Notes: generated from the letters alone by a model not told the origin. A stretch of 64,000 nucleotides of DNA from Selaginella moellendorffii (GCF_000143415.4 NW_003314319.1:232460-296459), one strand, 5' to 3'. Counted from the first letter of the stretch, positions 1 through 11,582 are shown. Made by a program: numbers and translations.

Positions 1-460
1 TATGAGCAAGAGTTACTCTCTATTGTTCATGCTTTGCAGACGTGGCGGCACTATCTTTATGGTGCAGTGTTTGTGGTGTTGACAGATCACAAACCACTTG
101 TGTATCTTTTCACATAGAAGGAATTGAACACTAGGCAAGCTCGTTGGATGGTCAAACTCATGGAGTTTGGGGAGTTTTCTATTGAGTATCATCTAGGAAA
201 ATCAAATGTGCTTTATCTCGTGTTCGTCATGTGACGACATTACAAACACGATTTTGTCATCATTTGAGTAAGGTGGTCAGTGAGATTTATATCTTCCGTT
301 GGTGCAATTTGCTTACAACAATAGCCAACACAGTGGAACCAAACTAAGTCCTTACTTTGCCATGTTTGGAAGGCATCCTTAAACAGCGGTGGAGTTGGGA
401 TTGCTTTTGCATAAGGATATTCAAGATAAGCTTGATTTCGAGGTGATTGATCTGGCCATA
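1..460 (+). mobile_element. Element A, 5' part: degenerate Ty3/gypsy pol fragment (RNase H, then integrase end)
   Basis: Positions 1 to about 235 translate in frame 1 as a Ty3/gypsy RNase H domain: [12 protein letters not shown], then [12 protein letters not shown], then a TAG stop at about 115-117, then KELNTRQARW. The sequence then jumps, with the DNA between RNase H and the integrase core deleted, to an integrase segment at about 295-455 (LVQFAYNNSQHSGTKLSPY, then a stop after GRHP). The fragment breaks off exactly at the CCATA duplication of element B and resumes at 8166 in the same reading frame. It is an old dead copy and the host of B. The 5' end lies outside the window. Confidence 0.85.
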
Positions 461-885
461 TGGAGAAGGGAGAAAAAGACAAGCTCAAGGATTCAAGATT
501 AGGAAAGTAAACTTGAGAGGTTCAAGGTTAGGACTGTATTCCTAACCTTGACATGAGCAATAGCGACTATAAAAGTAGGACTTAGAATGTTTTTAGACTT
601 ATCCCTAATACAAAATACATTGCAATATATCGTCATTCTGCCTGTCTCTTTGGCTCTTCATAGCAATGGCAATGTCTTACTTACCCACCGCCTTTAAGGG
701 ATCAAAGGTGTGGGACTAGCACCTTCAAGCACTTGTTCACAGTCTCAACTTCGCTTGGCACAAGCAGGTAAGTGCATTTTTCTTGTAGTGTAGTTTTAGA
801 TTTAGGGACTAGATTAGATTTGAAACTCCTAGGAAGATCTCGTATGGATGTTTTCCTCCCAGTTTAGAGATTCCAGGAGTTTTCA
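461..885 (+). repeat. Element B 5' LTR
   Basis: 425 bp, TG...CA ends. A TATAAAA box at 568-574 in the context GACTATAAAAG is a plausible U3 promoter. It differs from the 3' LTR at nine positions by eye. Confidence 0.93.
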
Positions 886-1240
886 CTGGTGACCACGGTG
901 GGATAAAGCAGATCAAGACGATCATTTCCCCCAAAACTTCAAGGAAAACGGACCAAAAACGCTCAAGAAAATGGCATAGGAAGAAAAAGCCCCAAAAATC
1001 AAGAAAAACAAGACCGTAAAACAAAAACGGTGGAAGAGCATGAAGGAATGAAGAAAAAAAAAATGGAGTGTAAGACCAAAAGATGAAGAACACTTGAAGA
1101 TTGAAGCCACCCAAGTCGTGGAAAACTTGGAGCGTACACGTAATTGTTTTTGGTGAGAGGTTGAAGAAAGTGAATATTCCAAGAATCTGCAATAAGGAAA
1201 TGACCAAGGGAAAATTGTAGTGGCTGGAGATGGAGGAAGA

Positions 1241-1543
1241 ATGAAAAAGCACGACTGCCCATTTGGAGACACAAGCTGTACAAGATATAAGGACTGCCTT
1301 TTGTGTGGTTTCAGAAATTGTGCAAAACCGTACAAGCAATGCTATCCAAAATGGCTATGTGACACTTGCAAGAAAGCAAAAGCTAGACTCCGAATCAAGG
1401 ATGAAAATGCCACAGCGGGGGAGAGAAGAAAACGAGAAGAAATAGCCCAAAAAAACGACACTAAAAAGAGAGATGATAGTTTAGAACAAGCAACGAAACA
1501 AAGCTTTAGTTGCTTACAAAAACTTCAAGAAACGATTCTGTGA
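1241..1543 (+). CDS. Small cysteine-rich ORF of element B (100 aa), function unknown
   Basis: The ATG at 1241 opens a 100-codon frame near the 5' LTR. The first 50 residues hold eight cysteines ending in paired CxxC groups (CLLC and CDTC), which looks like a zinc-binding module. The rest is Lys/Glu/Arg-rich. It lies well upstream of gag, where autonomous Ty3 elements normally have no ORF. I recognise no family. It could be a captured accessory protein or a chance ORF; the regular Cys spacing argues for a real protein. Not interrupted by stops, unlike gag-pol. Confidence 0.5.
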   Translation: MKKHDCPFGDTSCTRYKDCLLCGFRNCAKPYKQCYPKWLCDTCKKAKARLRIKDENATAGERRKREEIAQKNDTKKRDDSLEQATKQSFSCLQKLQETIL

Positions 1544-1591
1544 CTCTTCTACAAACTATCTAGCAAATAGGAAGGATGCAAAAATGAGGAA

Positions 1592-2443
1592 ATGTTGAAA
1601 GAAAAATATGTTTACTTCGATTTCTTTGCAACTCGAAGAATCTTGACTTGGGTGTATCGCGGACACCTCTTTCAACAAACAATTGTCGAATTCCTAGGCA
1701 TACACAAACATGAAACTTTTCAACCATTAACGCTTGCTTTCAACACTGATTTGACGAGAGTCATAGCAGCAACAGAGTGTGGAACCTTTGAACCACAAGT
1801 TCGTTGGTTTGTGGACACTCTTAGATTTAGAGATTTCGAAGAGAATGCAGAATTACTTTACCGACTTTTTCAAAGTCCTCTTCGTGTAACGCTACCAACA
1901 AACACTCTTATTGAACTATATACTATAGCATATTGGCACCGTTTAGGACGGACGAGAATAGCTGGGGAATTAAGAAATCAAGGACAAGGCCATCAACAAA
2001 ATCGAATTCGGAATTCGAGATTAAGAAATCGACAGGACCCTGAACTTGAGTCAAGTTCAAGGGAACGACTTGGAAACTCGAGGATAACAAGTCGAAGGAG
2101 GAGAAATTTAAGACAGGATCACAATAGGCCAAGATTAAATACAGTACCAAACTTCAACTTTGACACTGAGGTCCAACGTCGAAACCCCAGCCTAGAGCGA
2201 CATATCACTCGCAACCAACAAGGAAGAGTGCGTCCAAGCAGTCTCAACATTTTAAGGAGTATTTTAGGAGATCCTGCATCAAGGATTCAAACTTATAATG
2301 CAAGAGTATTAATTGAGACTATCCCTTGGGAAGTTCGTGAAGCGATCGATTCTGATCGTGAAAGAGAACGTGCTATACGACTGAGGGAAGTAGAACACCA
2401 CCGGCAAGAACAGCATCAGGGAAATGCACCATCACGAAATTGA
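1592..2443 (+). CDS. Accessory ORF of element B (283 aa), function unknown
   Basis: The ATG at 1592 opens an uninterrupted frame of 283 codons, 48 bp after the cysteine-rich ORF. The N-terminal 120 residues look globular (aromatic-rich, for example YVYFDFFATRRILTWVYRG). The C-terminal half is strongly Arg/Asn/Gln-rich with many RNR and RRR runs, suggesting nucleic-acid binding. It is intact while gag-pol is broken. I recognise no domain. Alternatives are an extra gag-like protein or the first part of a longer ancestral gag. Confidence 0.5.
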   Translation: MLKEKYVYFDFFATRRILTWVYRGHLFQQTIVEFLGIHKHETFQPLTLAFNTDLTRVIAATECGTFEPQVRWFVDTLRFRDFEENAELLYRLFQSPLRVTLPTNTLIELYTIAYWHRLGRTRIAGELRNQGQGHQQNRIRNSRLRNRQDPELESSSRERLGNSRITSRRRRNLRQDHNRPRLNTVPNFNFDTEVQRRNPSLERHITRNQQGRVRPSSLNILRSILGDPASRIQTYNARVLIETIPWEVREAIDSDRERERAIRLREVEHHRQEQHQGNAPSRN

Positions 2444-3146
2444 CCATAGAGAAAATCGCGCTGGATAAACTCGCGCACACATAGGCTTAAAGCAGCAAGA
2501 ATCTGTTGGAAACTATATTGTGACGTGTGAACGTCATTAGAGACTAGAAACATATGAGAATTAGGACATTAAAATACAACCACTGCTGTATTCAGCATTT
2601 TCAAATACTACCAACGACTGGGAAACACAAACACTCATAGTGAGAGCTCGCATTCTAGTATGACCAACATATTGTAAGAGACCAAAACAATTGTTCAAGA
2701 ATTTAGATAAGATTGGACTCCTAAAGAGAGTTGCAATCGTTTGCATACCTGCTCGATCCCAAACTTGGAGAGCAGCACCAAATATCACTAGCAAACAGCT
2801 ACATTGATCAATTTATGACACAACTGACCTCCTTCCACAAACAAAATCATACTTACTTACACCACCAGCTTTTTCAAATACAAGACCTTTTCTGAGCTAG
2901 ACACAGGAAAGTGACCTCGAGAAGAAACTCGGGAAGAATTGAGAAAGAAAAACTCGATTGAAGACTCAAGACACAAGAGCTTGACTTCGTATTTATACAA
3001 CAAAACCAAACTTGCAACAGACTCAAGACGTAAGAGCTTGACTTTGCAAACTATGAAGAACAACATTTGACTCAAGACAACTTAGGCAAAACACAAATTT
3101 AGGAAACTTTCCTCGACATATAAGTTGAGAAGATTCAGCAAACTAA
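2444..3146 (+). other. Element B leader before gag, no gene seen
   Basis: About 700 bp between the accessory ORF and gag. It contains short repeats of GACTCAAGAC and AAGAGCTTGACTT around 2965-3080 but no convincing coding frame. Confidence 0.5.
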
Positions 3147-6100
3147 ATGTACAAACACAAACTAGACCCAATCAAGATCCGGGAAAGAGATCTTCGACAA
3201 AAGAATCGAGAAGTGAAAAAGGAAGGGATAGAAAAAGAGAAATTAGAACAACAACAACAACAAATTTTAGAAACGATATTAGAGAAGTACGACAAGGAGG
3301 ATAAAGAGATTCAAGTTGCCGAGTCGAGCAACCCAGTTAAAGATAACAAAGAACTAAATATCGAAGACGCCCCAGAGTTTGAGGCATTTGAAGAAGCAGA
3401 ATACATAGCACCAAAGTTTTACTTAAATCCAGACTCACCAGAACAACAATTTCACCAACAAAGTCTACAACTTCAAATGGCAATCATCAACCCAGCGACA
3501 GCCATAGGGAACATGATTTCCTATCCCATTTTTAATGTTGGAAAAACCGAAGATGCAAACCAGCATCTTAAACAATTTGATCAAATTGTAAAGATGAAAA
3601 AACAGGAAATGCATCGGGAAATACTTTTCCCATACACACTTAAGGGAAAAGCACTCGATTGGCATAATACACTCGATGATGCTTTGACCCATGATGAAAA
3701 GGTCACACAATTCAAGGAGCAATTCCAGACCGGTGAAACTCCAGAAGAACACTATGAGATCATCAAAAACTTTAAGCAAAAATCACGTGAAGGAATTCAA
3801 GATTACACTCGAAGATTTAAGTTTCATGCAAAGCGCTGCAAGGATTTGATAACAGACAAAGGAAAGAGCTTATCCTATATCCAAGGACTAAAAGAAATCT
3901 ATAGAAACATGGTAGCAATTGCTGCTGCAACAGAGAATCCAGATGATGAAAGTGTTGATACACTCTCCAAAGAAATCCTCACATTGGAAAAGAGATTCAA
4001 GCAATTCACAAAAGCTATACCTTCACAAACCGATGATGGTTCAGATGATGAAGAAGAGGAAGAAATACGCATTAAGACAAAGAAGAAAACACCAAAAGAC
4101 CAAGATTTGAAGGATATAATCAGGAAAATCTCACAAACCGAACTCAAAGCAGGAGTGTGGTGTACAAAGTGTAAAAACGAGGGACATACATATTCAGAAT
4201 GCAAGTTACAACTTCCAAAGTGTCAAATTTGTGAAAGAGAAGGCCATACAGCCAAGAAATGCCGATACAGGAATACAATGGAAGTTTCAAGAATCGAGAA
4301 TGCTCCTCGACAAGAGCCCAATCCTCAATATCAAGGAAACTGGAATCAAAATGCGCGACCACCACGAAATCAACCTCCAAGATATAACAATTATTATCAA
4401 CGTGATGATAATTTGTATAATCAAAGACAAAACTATTACCAGCGAGACAATAGCAACTACAATAGAATACCCCCTCAAGATCAAAGACCAAACAACTATA
4501 CTGGAAATTATGGAAGAAACTACAATACATATCAGTAGCGTGATGGACCTCAGGACCACTATCAACGTCCTCCCCCACGAAATTACAATTATGATCAAGA
4601 ACCATATTGGAATTATAATCAAAGACCACCCCAGGCTCAAGGTTACAATTACAACCAGCAACCTGCACCACAGCAAGATAATCGTCCTCGACAACCTTAC
4701 CAAAATGCAAATCGCGAAAATAACCAAGGAGTAAACAATCAGGCTCCGAGGCCAAGACCACCAGCAGCACGGAATGTTGAGGTGGAAATTGACGAACCAC
4801 AAACTTTTGAAGAACCAGCAATACGAACTATCACGAGACAACAATACAAGTCTCAGCAACCAGATAATCTGGCAGAACAAAATTACAATGATGAAGTTGA
4901 AATTATCCCAAAAACCGAATGGAAGAAAAGCAAGAAAATACTACAATCAATTCAGGCTGAATTGCAGGAACAAGAACCACAGGTCATTGAAGACCATGAC
5001 AAACCATCCAACAATCATCAAACAACAAGTTTCTCTGAAGAAGAGCACACCTCACTTGCAGAACAAATACTACAACACGGAATCACATTAACCTTACAAT
5101 AAATACTTCAAATAGCACCGTATCTTAAGAGCCAAATACTAAAGATTTGTTGTCCACAAATTCCTCATGCTCGCACTCAAGAAAAGCAATTTCCATCTAA
5201 AACTGAGAAAGAGGATAATGTAAAAATCTAACCTGGAGATTACGATGATAATGTACCTTGTATTGACCTCAACATAGGCAAGAATCAAATCAATGGAGCA
5301 ATACTCGATGGAGGCTCGGGCGTGAATATAATCGAGCATGGTATATGTAAAGCAATGGGACTTGGACCTATACAACCTGCTCCCTTCAATGTCTGCATGG
5401 CAGACCAACATGTTGTAAGACCAGCTGGCATAATAAAAGATATCACCATTGGAATCAAAGGACACAAGTTCAAGATCAACTTCGTGGTATTAAAAATGCC
5501 AATTGAAGAATCCTCTTACGAACTCTTGCTTGGAAGACCATGGCTAAACAAAGCAGTTTATGCTCAATATTGGATGGACCATGAAATTTGTATACAATCA
5601 GATAAAGGACAAACGAAAATAGCTACAACTACAACCAGGAAAATTCCGAAAAGATTTCAACCAATTCAAGCCCAAGAATACAATTGGCAAGAAGGCTTGG
5701 ACGACCTTGAAGAAGCCAAACTCCTTGAAGCTTACCCAGAGCTACGAGCTTTTCAAGAAATCGATTTACACCATGTACTACCAGTAGTGGCTCAAGACCA
5801 GCACTACAACTTACACTCGATGGACCAACCACTCTACTCTACAAAGCTATACGCTCAAAATCAATAAAGATTAAAGATAAAACAACAAAACGAGAAGCTA
5901 ACTATCAAACCTGAACAATTACAATCTAAAGAATACAACATTCAGATTGATGATAAACTAGCCCTACAATCTGGAAATGACAACTTTACACCCCAAATTA
6001 ACCTCAATGAAGAAACTGAAGAACTCAATCTTGGACTTCAAGAAGATCCACACAACATACTCATCGCTACAAATCTTGACAAAAACTTCAAGATAAAAGC

Positions 6101-7706
6101 TCAACAATTACTCATAACCTACAAGGATGTTTTCGCATGGTCATACAAAGATCTCAAAGGAATACCCCTGGAACTATGTACACATCGCATAGAGTTACTA
6201 CCAAGAACATGACCAATTAAGCAAACAGCTTATCGCATGAATCCAAACTTCACTGATAAAGTCAAAACAGAACTCAACAAACTACAAAATGCTGGATTCA
6301 TTTACCCCATCAAGAATGCACAATGCTTGTCACCATTGGTTATCGTCTCAAAAAAGAATGGCAAATTGCGCATTTGTGTCAATTACAAAAAGTTGAACGA
6401 TGTGACGGAAAAAGACTCTTTTCCTATACCATTCTCAGATGAGATACTCGACGCAGTTGCAGGACATGAGATGTACTCGTTCCTGGACGGATTTTCAGGA
6501 TATAATCAAGTTCACATAGCGCCAGAAGATCAATATAAGACTGCCTTCATAAGTCCATGGGGCGCATATGCATACTCCAGAATGCCATTCAGATTAACGA
6601 ATGTACCATTTACTTTTCAAAGGATAATTACCGACACATTTCAGGAATACTTGACTGATTTTATGCGCGTCTTCATGGATGACTTCAGCGTTTTTGGAGC
6701 AAAAGACAAACACCTTGAACACTTAGAAAAGTGTTTCATTAAATGTCGACAAAACCGAGTTGCACTTAATCCAGAAAAGTGTATTTTCTTTGTCAAATCA
6801 GGAATACTCCTTGGTCATGTCGTTTGTAAAGACGGAATTATCATTGACAAAGCAAAAATAGAGGTCATCGTCAAAATGACTCCACCCATGAATTTAACAA
6901 GTTTGAGAAGATTTCTCGGAAAAATGGGTTACCATAGACGTTTTATTCAAGACTATGCAACGATTGCTAAACCACTCACCGAGCTACTTAAGAAATCTCA
7001 AGTTTACGCATGGACACAAGATTGCCAACTGGCCTTTGATACACTTAAGGATAAGCTTACAAAAGCCCCCATATTGGTTCAACCAGACTGGACACAGGAA
7101 TTCATTGTACAAGTAGATGCATCTGATTATGCACTTGGAGCTATACTTTGCCAGAGAAAAATGGATAATAGAGACCATCCCATATACTATGCAAGCCGCA
7201 GACTCTCCCCACCAGAGATGAACTATACAACCACGGAAAAAGAGGCATTAGGAATGGTCTATGCACTCACCAAATTTTGACATTACCTCCTTTCAAACAA
7301 AGTCAAGATCATGGTTGATCACCAAGCACTCTTACACTTACTCAACAAGACAATACTCACTGGAAGAATTGCGCGATGGTTTCTTCTACTTCAAGAATTC
7401 AACTTTGAGATTATTCACAAGCCAGGCAAACAACATACGCAAGCTGATCATCTTAGTCAACTTATCACGGGAGAACAAGTCACGAAATCCAACGATGACT
7501 TACCTGATTCACACCTTTTTAAGGTCACAACTCAAGGAATGCTCCAGGATATTTACAAATTCTTGACGACAACCAAGATCCCAAATCACTACTTCACAAA
7601 TGATCAAAGGAAACAATTCGTCTTGAGGACACGACGATATTCAGTCGTGGAAGAGGAGGAACTGCATGAGGGAACGGCTACCCACGATGCAGCGATGGAG
7701 CAGTGA
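3147..7706 (+). pseudogene. Element B gag-protease-RT-RNase H polyprotein, broken by stops, integrase lost
   Basis: One reading frame (ATG 3147) runs through Gag, protease, RT and RNase H. Gag (3147-4538) ends in two CCHC zinc knuckles (CTKCKNEGHTYSEC and CQICEREGHTAKKC) and an Asn/Tyr/Gln/Pro-rich tail. The protease follows at about 5230-5600 (active-site region LDGGSGVN, later LLLGRPWL). RT spans about 6180-6960 (FMDDFSVFG at about 6670-6695) and RNase H about 7080-7440. In-frame stops lie at 4536-4538, 5100-5102, 5229-5231, 5865-5867, 6210-6212 and 7278-7280; the frame stays open on both sides of each. After RNase H the frame enters the start of an integrase zinc region (QRKQFVLRTRRYSV) and then meets the 3' LTR, so the integrase catalytic core is deleted. 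The element cannot be autonomous. Confidence 0.88.
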
Positions 7707-7740
7707 CTGCGGGACGCAGCACAAGGCAGTCGTGGGAGAG

Positions 7741-8165
7741 TGGAGAAGGGAGAAAAAGACAAGCTTGAGGATTCAAGCTTAGGAAAGTAAACTTGAGAGG
7801 TTCAAGGTTAGGACTGTATTCCTAACCTTGACATGAGCAATAGCGACTATAAAAGTAGGACTTAGAATGTTTTTAGACTTATCCCTAATACAAAATATAT
7901 TGCAATACATCGTCATTCTACCTGTCTCTTTGGCTCTTCATAGCAATGGCAATGTCTTACTTACCCACCGCCTTTAAGGGATCAAAGGCGTGGGACTAGC
8001 ACCTTCAAGCACTTGTTCACAGTCTCAACTTAGCTTGGCACAAGCAGGTAAGTGCATTTTTCTTGTAGTGTAGTTTTAGATTTAGGGACTAGATTAGATT
8101 TGAAACTCCTAGGAAGATCTCGTGTGGATGTTTTCCTCCCAGTTTAGAGATTCCAGGAGTTTTCA
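7741..8165 (+). repeat. Element B 3' LTR
   Basis: 425 bp, same length as the 5' LTR, with its TATAAAA box at 7848-7854. It is followed directly by the CCATA duplication at 8166-8170. Confidence 0.93.
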
Positions 8166-8825
8166 CCATAGAACTTGATGAGATTCTGATGGTGTGCAAA
8201 TGGAATTTGCAAGCAGCTCAGGATAGAGCGAAGAAGTTTGCCAATGAGCATCACCATTTCCGGGAATATAAGGTGGGTGATCTCATCTTTGTGCAGGTGA
8301 TCTTTTCGTCAAGTGAGCGGCGGAACACCTTGGTGCCTTTACGGACAGGGAAGAGTGATAAACTTTCCTATCGATATGTTGATCCATATGAAGTGCTGGA
8401 GCGCATTGGTAAAGTGGCTTATCGAGTGCGGCTACCAGCTGGGGTGAAAATTCATCTGGTATTTTATGTCAGCCAGTTGAAAGGTGTACTATCTCGGAGT
8501 GACGGGCCCAATACCTCCTTGATATATACGGCTATGGAAGATGGACTAGGAGCTTGAGCAAGGTTCCCTAGAAAGGGCGATCACCGGTACAACTTATCCT
8601 TGGGACAAGGACTTTATTGGGGGAAGAATTGTTAGGTGCCATCTTTGACTACATGGTCAACGTCAGTCAAAGGGAGGCTCAAGGGTATATTAAGGCATGT
8701 TAGGGTAAGGGACTTAACCTACCTAAGGCTCATAGTGGAGCGGCGGCACAGTGGAGCTTTTGAGGTAGCTCGGGGGTGGTTGGGTGGTGAGGAACCTCAA
8801 GAGGTGGCGTAGCATAGTCTAGGGC
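8166..8825 (+). mobile_element. Element A, 3' part: integrase C-terminus and probable LTR start
   Basis: From 8166 to about 8556 the frame interrupted at 460 continues as a Ty3/gypsy integrase C-terminal segment (KVGDLIFVQV, then LSYRYVDPYEVLERIGKVAY and RLPAGVKIHLVFYVSQLKG). A purine-rich stretch GGGGGAAGAA (about 8619-8627) followed by TGTTAGGTGCC at 8629 could be the polypurine tract and start of the 3' LTR. That LTR is cut short near 8820, where minus-strand element C begins, so its end cannot be defined. Confidence 0.7.
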
Positions 8826-8827
8826 AA

Positions 8828-10660
8828 CTAGATCTCTGTCTTTTTGCGCCGAATCATAACAATGTCTGTGGCCAACTTCATGGCACTGATAGCCACCAAG
8901 TACTCTGCTTCATTAGCTAATGTCGCTGGCAAAGTGATAGAGAGGTTGGCGACCTTGTTCTCTGCAGAGTCAATCATCCAAACTCCAATGCCAGCAACCT
9001 GGTTTTTAGGGCAGAAAGCACTGTCGAAATAAGCTGTAATCATAGGAGTGCCCTCTTCTTCAAGTAAAGATGCTGGGAACACCATATTTAGCCAAACCGT
9101 CTTTGGCAAGTCAGGCAAGAATGTTGCTGTTGGGTCTAGAGTCTTTGTCTGTTGTTCTCTTTGCTTCTGATGCTCTGAGTGCTTAATGTCCAATGCAAGG
9201 ACTGTAGCCAAGTACTTTGAAAGTGAAGGAAGATCCTCCACCAAAGTCAAGTCCAAGTCTGGTGCTAAAGTTTCAATGCAATACACTTGGATCTGTCACA
9301 GGGGCTCCATGGTAGGAAATTCTGAGCTCAAAGAGCTATATCTTGCATGTAGCATGTCCGATTGGCTTAATTCTTTCTGCCAATTTTGTGTCTAGATGTC
9401 ATCCTCCATCTCCAAGAAACAGTATGACAAAATACGCTTGGTGTTTTCAGCTAATATGATTTTAGTAGGAAGATGCTGGCTGTGTAACACCTCAGATAGT
9501 TGTTGAGGAGGAATGAGTTCGGCTGTGTCCTGTGAAAGATGGGCCTAGTCTGGAGTGATTGTGTTATCAAGCTCCATAAGAGAGAGTTGGTCCCATGCAA
9601 GAAACAAATCAAGAAGCCCTTCCTCTATCAAGAAACGCTCCGAAAAGCTGGATATAGGAGCGCATACCCTATAAGCCTCGCCATCAAATAAAGAGGGCAT
9701 GGCGAGAGGCTCGGCCTTACTCTCAAATAAAGAGAGTGAAGATGAGAGATGTCTCGAGCTATCTGACTCACCTCCAACCATGTCAATTGCATTGCATAAG
9801 AAAGCATCTGTCATATAGATGGTCGACTCCACCACCAACTCAGGAAAAACCTCTATGAGATCAAGAGGGAAGTGTGGTGTGGAGGCCATCTTAGTTTGAG
9901 CCTGCTGGACTTCCTGAGAAAGAGCTCTACCATGGTTGTTGAGAAAGGTGGCACTATGGGTTCCATCGCTAATTTCTATCTTGCCTTGTGCGTTGTCAAT
10001 GGTGCAATGGACTGTGACTTGCGATGAGTGGCCAAGGATGATAGAGTCCTTCAAAGAGGACATTCCAAGACGTTGGTAGTCAACCACGAGGAAATCCACT
10101 TCAGAAATAACACCCTACACTAAGACCTTGACGCCACAGCAAATGCCCGTTGGAGGAATGGTGTGGTTGGCGAAGGTCTTGAGCATGATGGAGGAGCTCT
10201 CAGTGATCTGTAGCTATGATGAAAGGGCAGCTTCAAGAGAGATAATGTTGCTTCCAGAACCAGAGTCAACCAAAGCATCCACCCTACAAGAGGAAGTACC
10301 AATCTGCACTGGGACGAAGAATGGACCAGGATCTCCACCATATCTTGTCATGTCGACAATATGCACCTCTTAAGGAGTCCTCTTGAGAGTGCTCACTGGT
10401 GTTCTTGACCATGCAAACTCCTCTAAACGCTGGCTGAATCCCGGGACAAGACACAACATATCTCGGAGTGAAAAGGTGATAGGAGTGTCAACCAGCTGTT
10501 GAAGAATTGGCTCCAGAACAAGAATAGCTGTTGGTGGGATCTCAAGAGGAGAAGAGAGTAGGGACTTGAAGGGGAGCTTACAAGCCACCTTCTGTGTCAC
10601 TGGACCTGATGCCAATAGAGATTCATTCTCAACTGACGCCGGGGGATTTATGGCAAGCTG
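8828..10660 (-). pseudogene. Element C: degenerate Ty3-type pol (gag tail, protease, RNase H-like), right portion of the split copy
   Basis: A single minus-strand frame runs from about 10660 down to 8828 with several stops. It starts with a gag/protease-linker segment (FSLRDMLCLVPGF, about 10440-10480). A retroviral-type aspartic protease follows near 10262-10285 (VDSGSGSN), then a linker with DFLVVDYQRLG near 10080. An RNase H-like domain ends it at about 8850-9030 (ITAYFDSAFCPKNQVAGIGVW, NEAEY). No reverse transcriptase is visible between protease and RNase H. The 5' part (gag) lies at 23945-25017 beyond element D, and deleting D with one AGTG copy restores the reading frame. Confidence 0.8.
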
Positions 10661-10664
10661 AGTG

Positions 10665-10688
10665 AAGCTCTATTTCGTTAAAGTGGGA
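10665..10688 (+). repeat. Element D left terminal inverted repeat
   Basis: 24 bp starting AAGCTCTATTTCGTTAAAG, an exact inverted match to 23917-23940. It is preceded by AGTG. The block AGTGGGA recurs just inside as ATGGGA at 10702, hinting at a short subterminal repeat. Confidence 0.95.
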
Positions 10689-11324
10689 TTTATTCAGTAA
10701 AATGGGACTAGGTACAAATTTTCAAGTATTTGAAAATGACGTGAAATTATATGTTTTTTGTCTAGGGGCTAGACATATCTGGGGCATGGTGACTAGCGCA
10801 ATGACTTTGTGTCCAGACTGAGTCCATCTGGTTGTATAATAAATCTCATTGTCAAGGTGAACAAGCCGAATCTGAAGCTAAAGAAGAGCGATGGCATGCG
10901 CGCACACACTATTTGTTTGTTCATTGAGCGTGTGGTGAGCTTTCCAAGATAAACATCATTCCTATTAGCCAGACATATAACTTAATGGTGAGAACATTTA
11001 GATATTATTCAATGTTATCTTTTTCTAATGAATCTAATTGTGAAGGTGTAGCAAGAGGCATTGCTAGTCTGGAGAAGTCATTTAACTCATTTGACCCTTA
11101 GTGTATTTTCATGAAACTAAATAACATTCATATTATTAAGGAATTTCTCTAGTACCTTTTTTTTACGACATAGAGGCTTGCATTTCTTTCAAAGGTGATT
11201 TAGTAAAAGGTCTGAGGGCACATGCCATTCTATTTCTCAGACCAGTATTAAGATATACTAGTGCAAAGGGAAAAAGGTATTTGGTGATCAAGTAAATGGC
11301 ATGAGGGCACACGCCATTATAAGC
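10689..11324. other. Element D left subterminal region, no gene
   Basis: AT-rich DNA with palindrome copies at 10891, 11211 and 11296. At 10854-10873 it has CAAGGTGAACAAGCCGAATC. Similar sequence occurs inverted near 12115-12135 and again in the last coding exon of the transposase at 12240-12258, so this end carries a duplicated scrap of that exon. Confidence 0.55.
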
Positions 11325-11582
11325 CTAAGTGCTAGTGGACACCTCCTTTTTGGTACTCTCAGCGGTACTATCATCCTTCTCCGGGTCAGTTGTTTTGCTT
11401 TGGATTGTTGTCTCTGACGTTACTGGGGCGTTCTCGATAGTTGTTAATGTTGCCGTTTGTTCAGAAAAATGATCACCTGGAGTATAGTACAGGGAGTTTG
11501 GAAGACTTATATATTCTACATCTTCACCTATCTCCTTCTCTGTCTCCTTTTCTGCCTCACTTACAGATTTTGTGCTTGCCAT
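11325..11582 (-). CDS. Small acidic ORF of element D (85 aa), function unknown
   Basis: The ATG at 11582 gives 85 codons ending at TAG 11325-11327. The product is rich in Thr, Ser, Glu and Lys (MASTKSVSEAEKETEKEIGE at the start; ESTKKEVSTST at the end) and is probably disordered. It lies on the same strand as the transposase, 640 bp downstream of its last exon. It could be a further element protein, a leftover exon, or chance. No homologue is recognised. Confidence 0.35.
   Translation of the reverse strand: MASTKSVSEAEKETEKEIGEDVEYISLPNSLYYTPGDHFSEQTATLTTIENAPVTSETTIQSKTTDPEKDDSTAESTKKEVSTST

Larger units (their letters stand above)
461..8165 (+). mobile_element. Element B: complete-ended Ty3/gypsy LTR retrotransposon lacking integrase
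   Basis: Two 425-bp direct repeats (461-885 and 7741-8165) begin TGGAGAAGG and end TTTTCA. The flanks CCATA (456-460 and 8166-8170) form an exact 5-bp target duplication. A primer-binding-site-like stretch starting TGGTGACCACGG begins at 887, and a purine run GGGAGAG (7734-7740) abuts the 3' LTR as polypurine tract. I count 9 differences between the LTRs (about 98% identity), so insertion was fairly recent. Inside are two small upstream ORFs, then Gag, protease, reverse transcriptase and RNase H in one frame broken by stops. The integrase core is absent. The FMDDF form of the RT catalytic motif is common in the plant Athila/Tat group, so that affiliation is tentative. Confidence 0.93.

Noticed and set aside
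809-1339. Minus-strand hydrophobic ORFs in the element B leader
   Set aside because: They are the antisense of an A-rich leader sequence, so Phe/Leu-rich by composition, with no recognisable domain.
8630-8825. Defined 3' LTR of element A
   Set aside because: A plausible start (TGTTAGG after a purine run), but no second copy or end is visible in the window, so it is left as a suggestion only.
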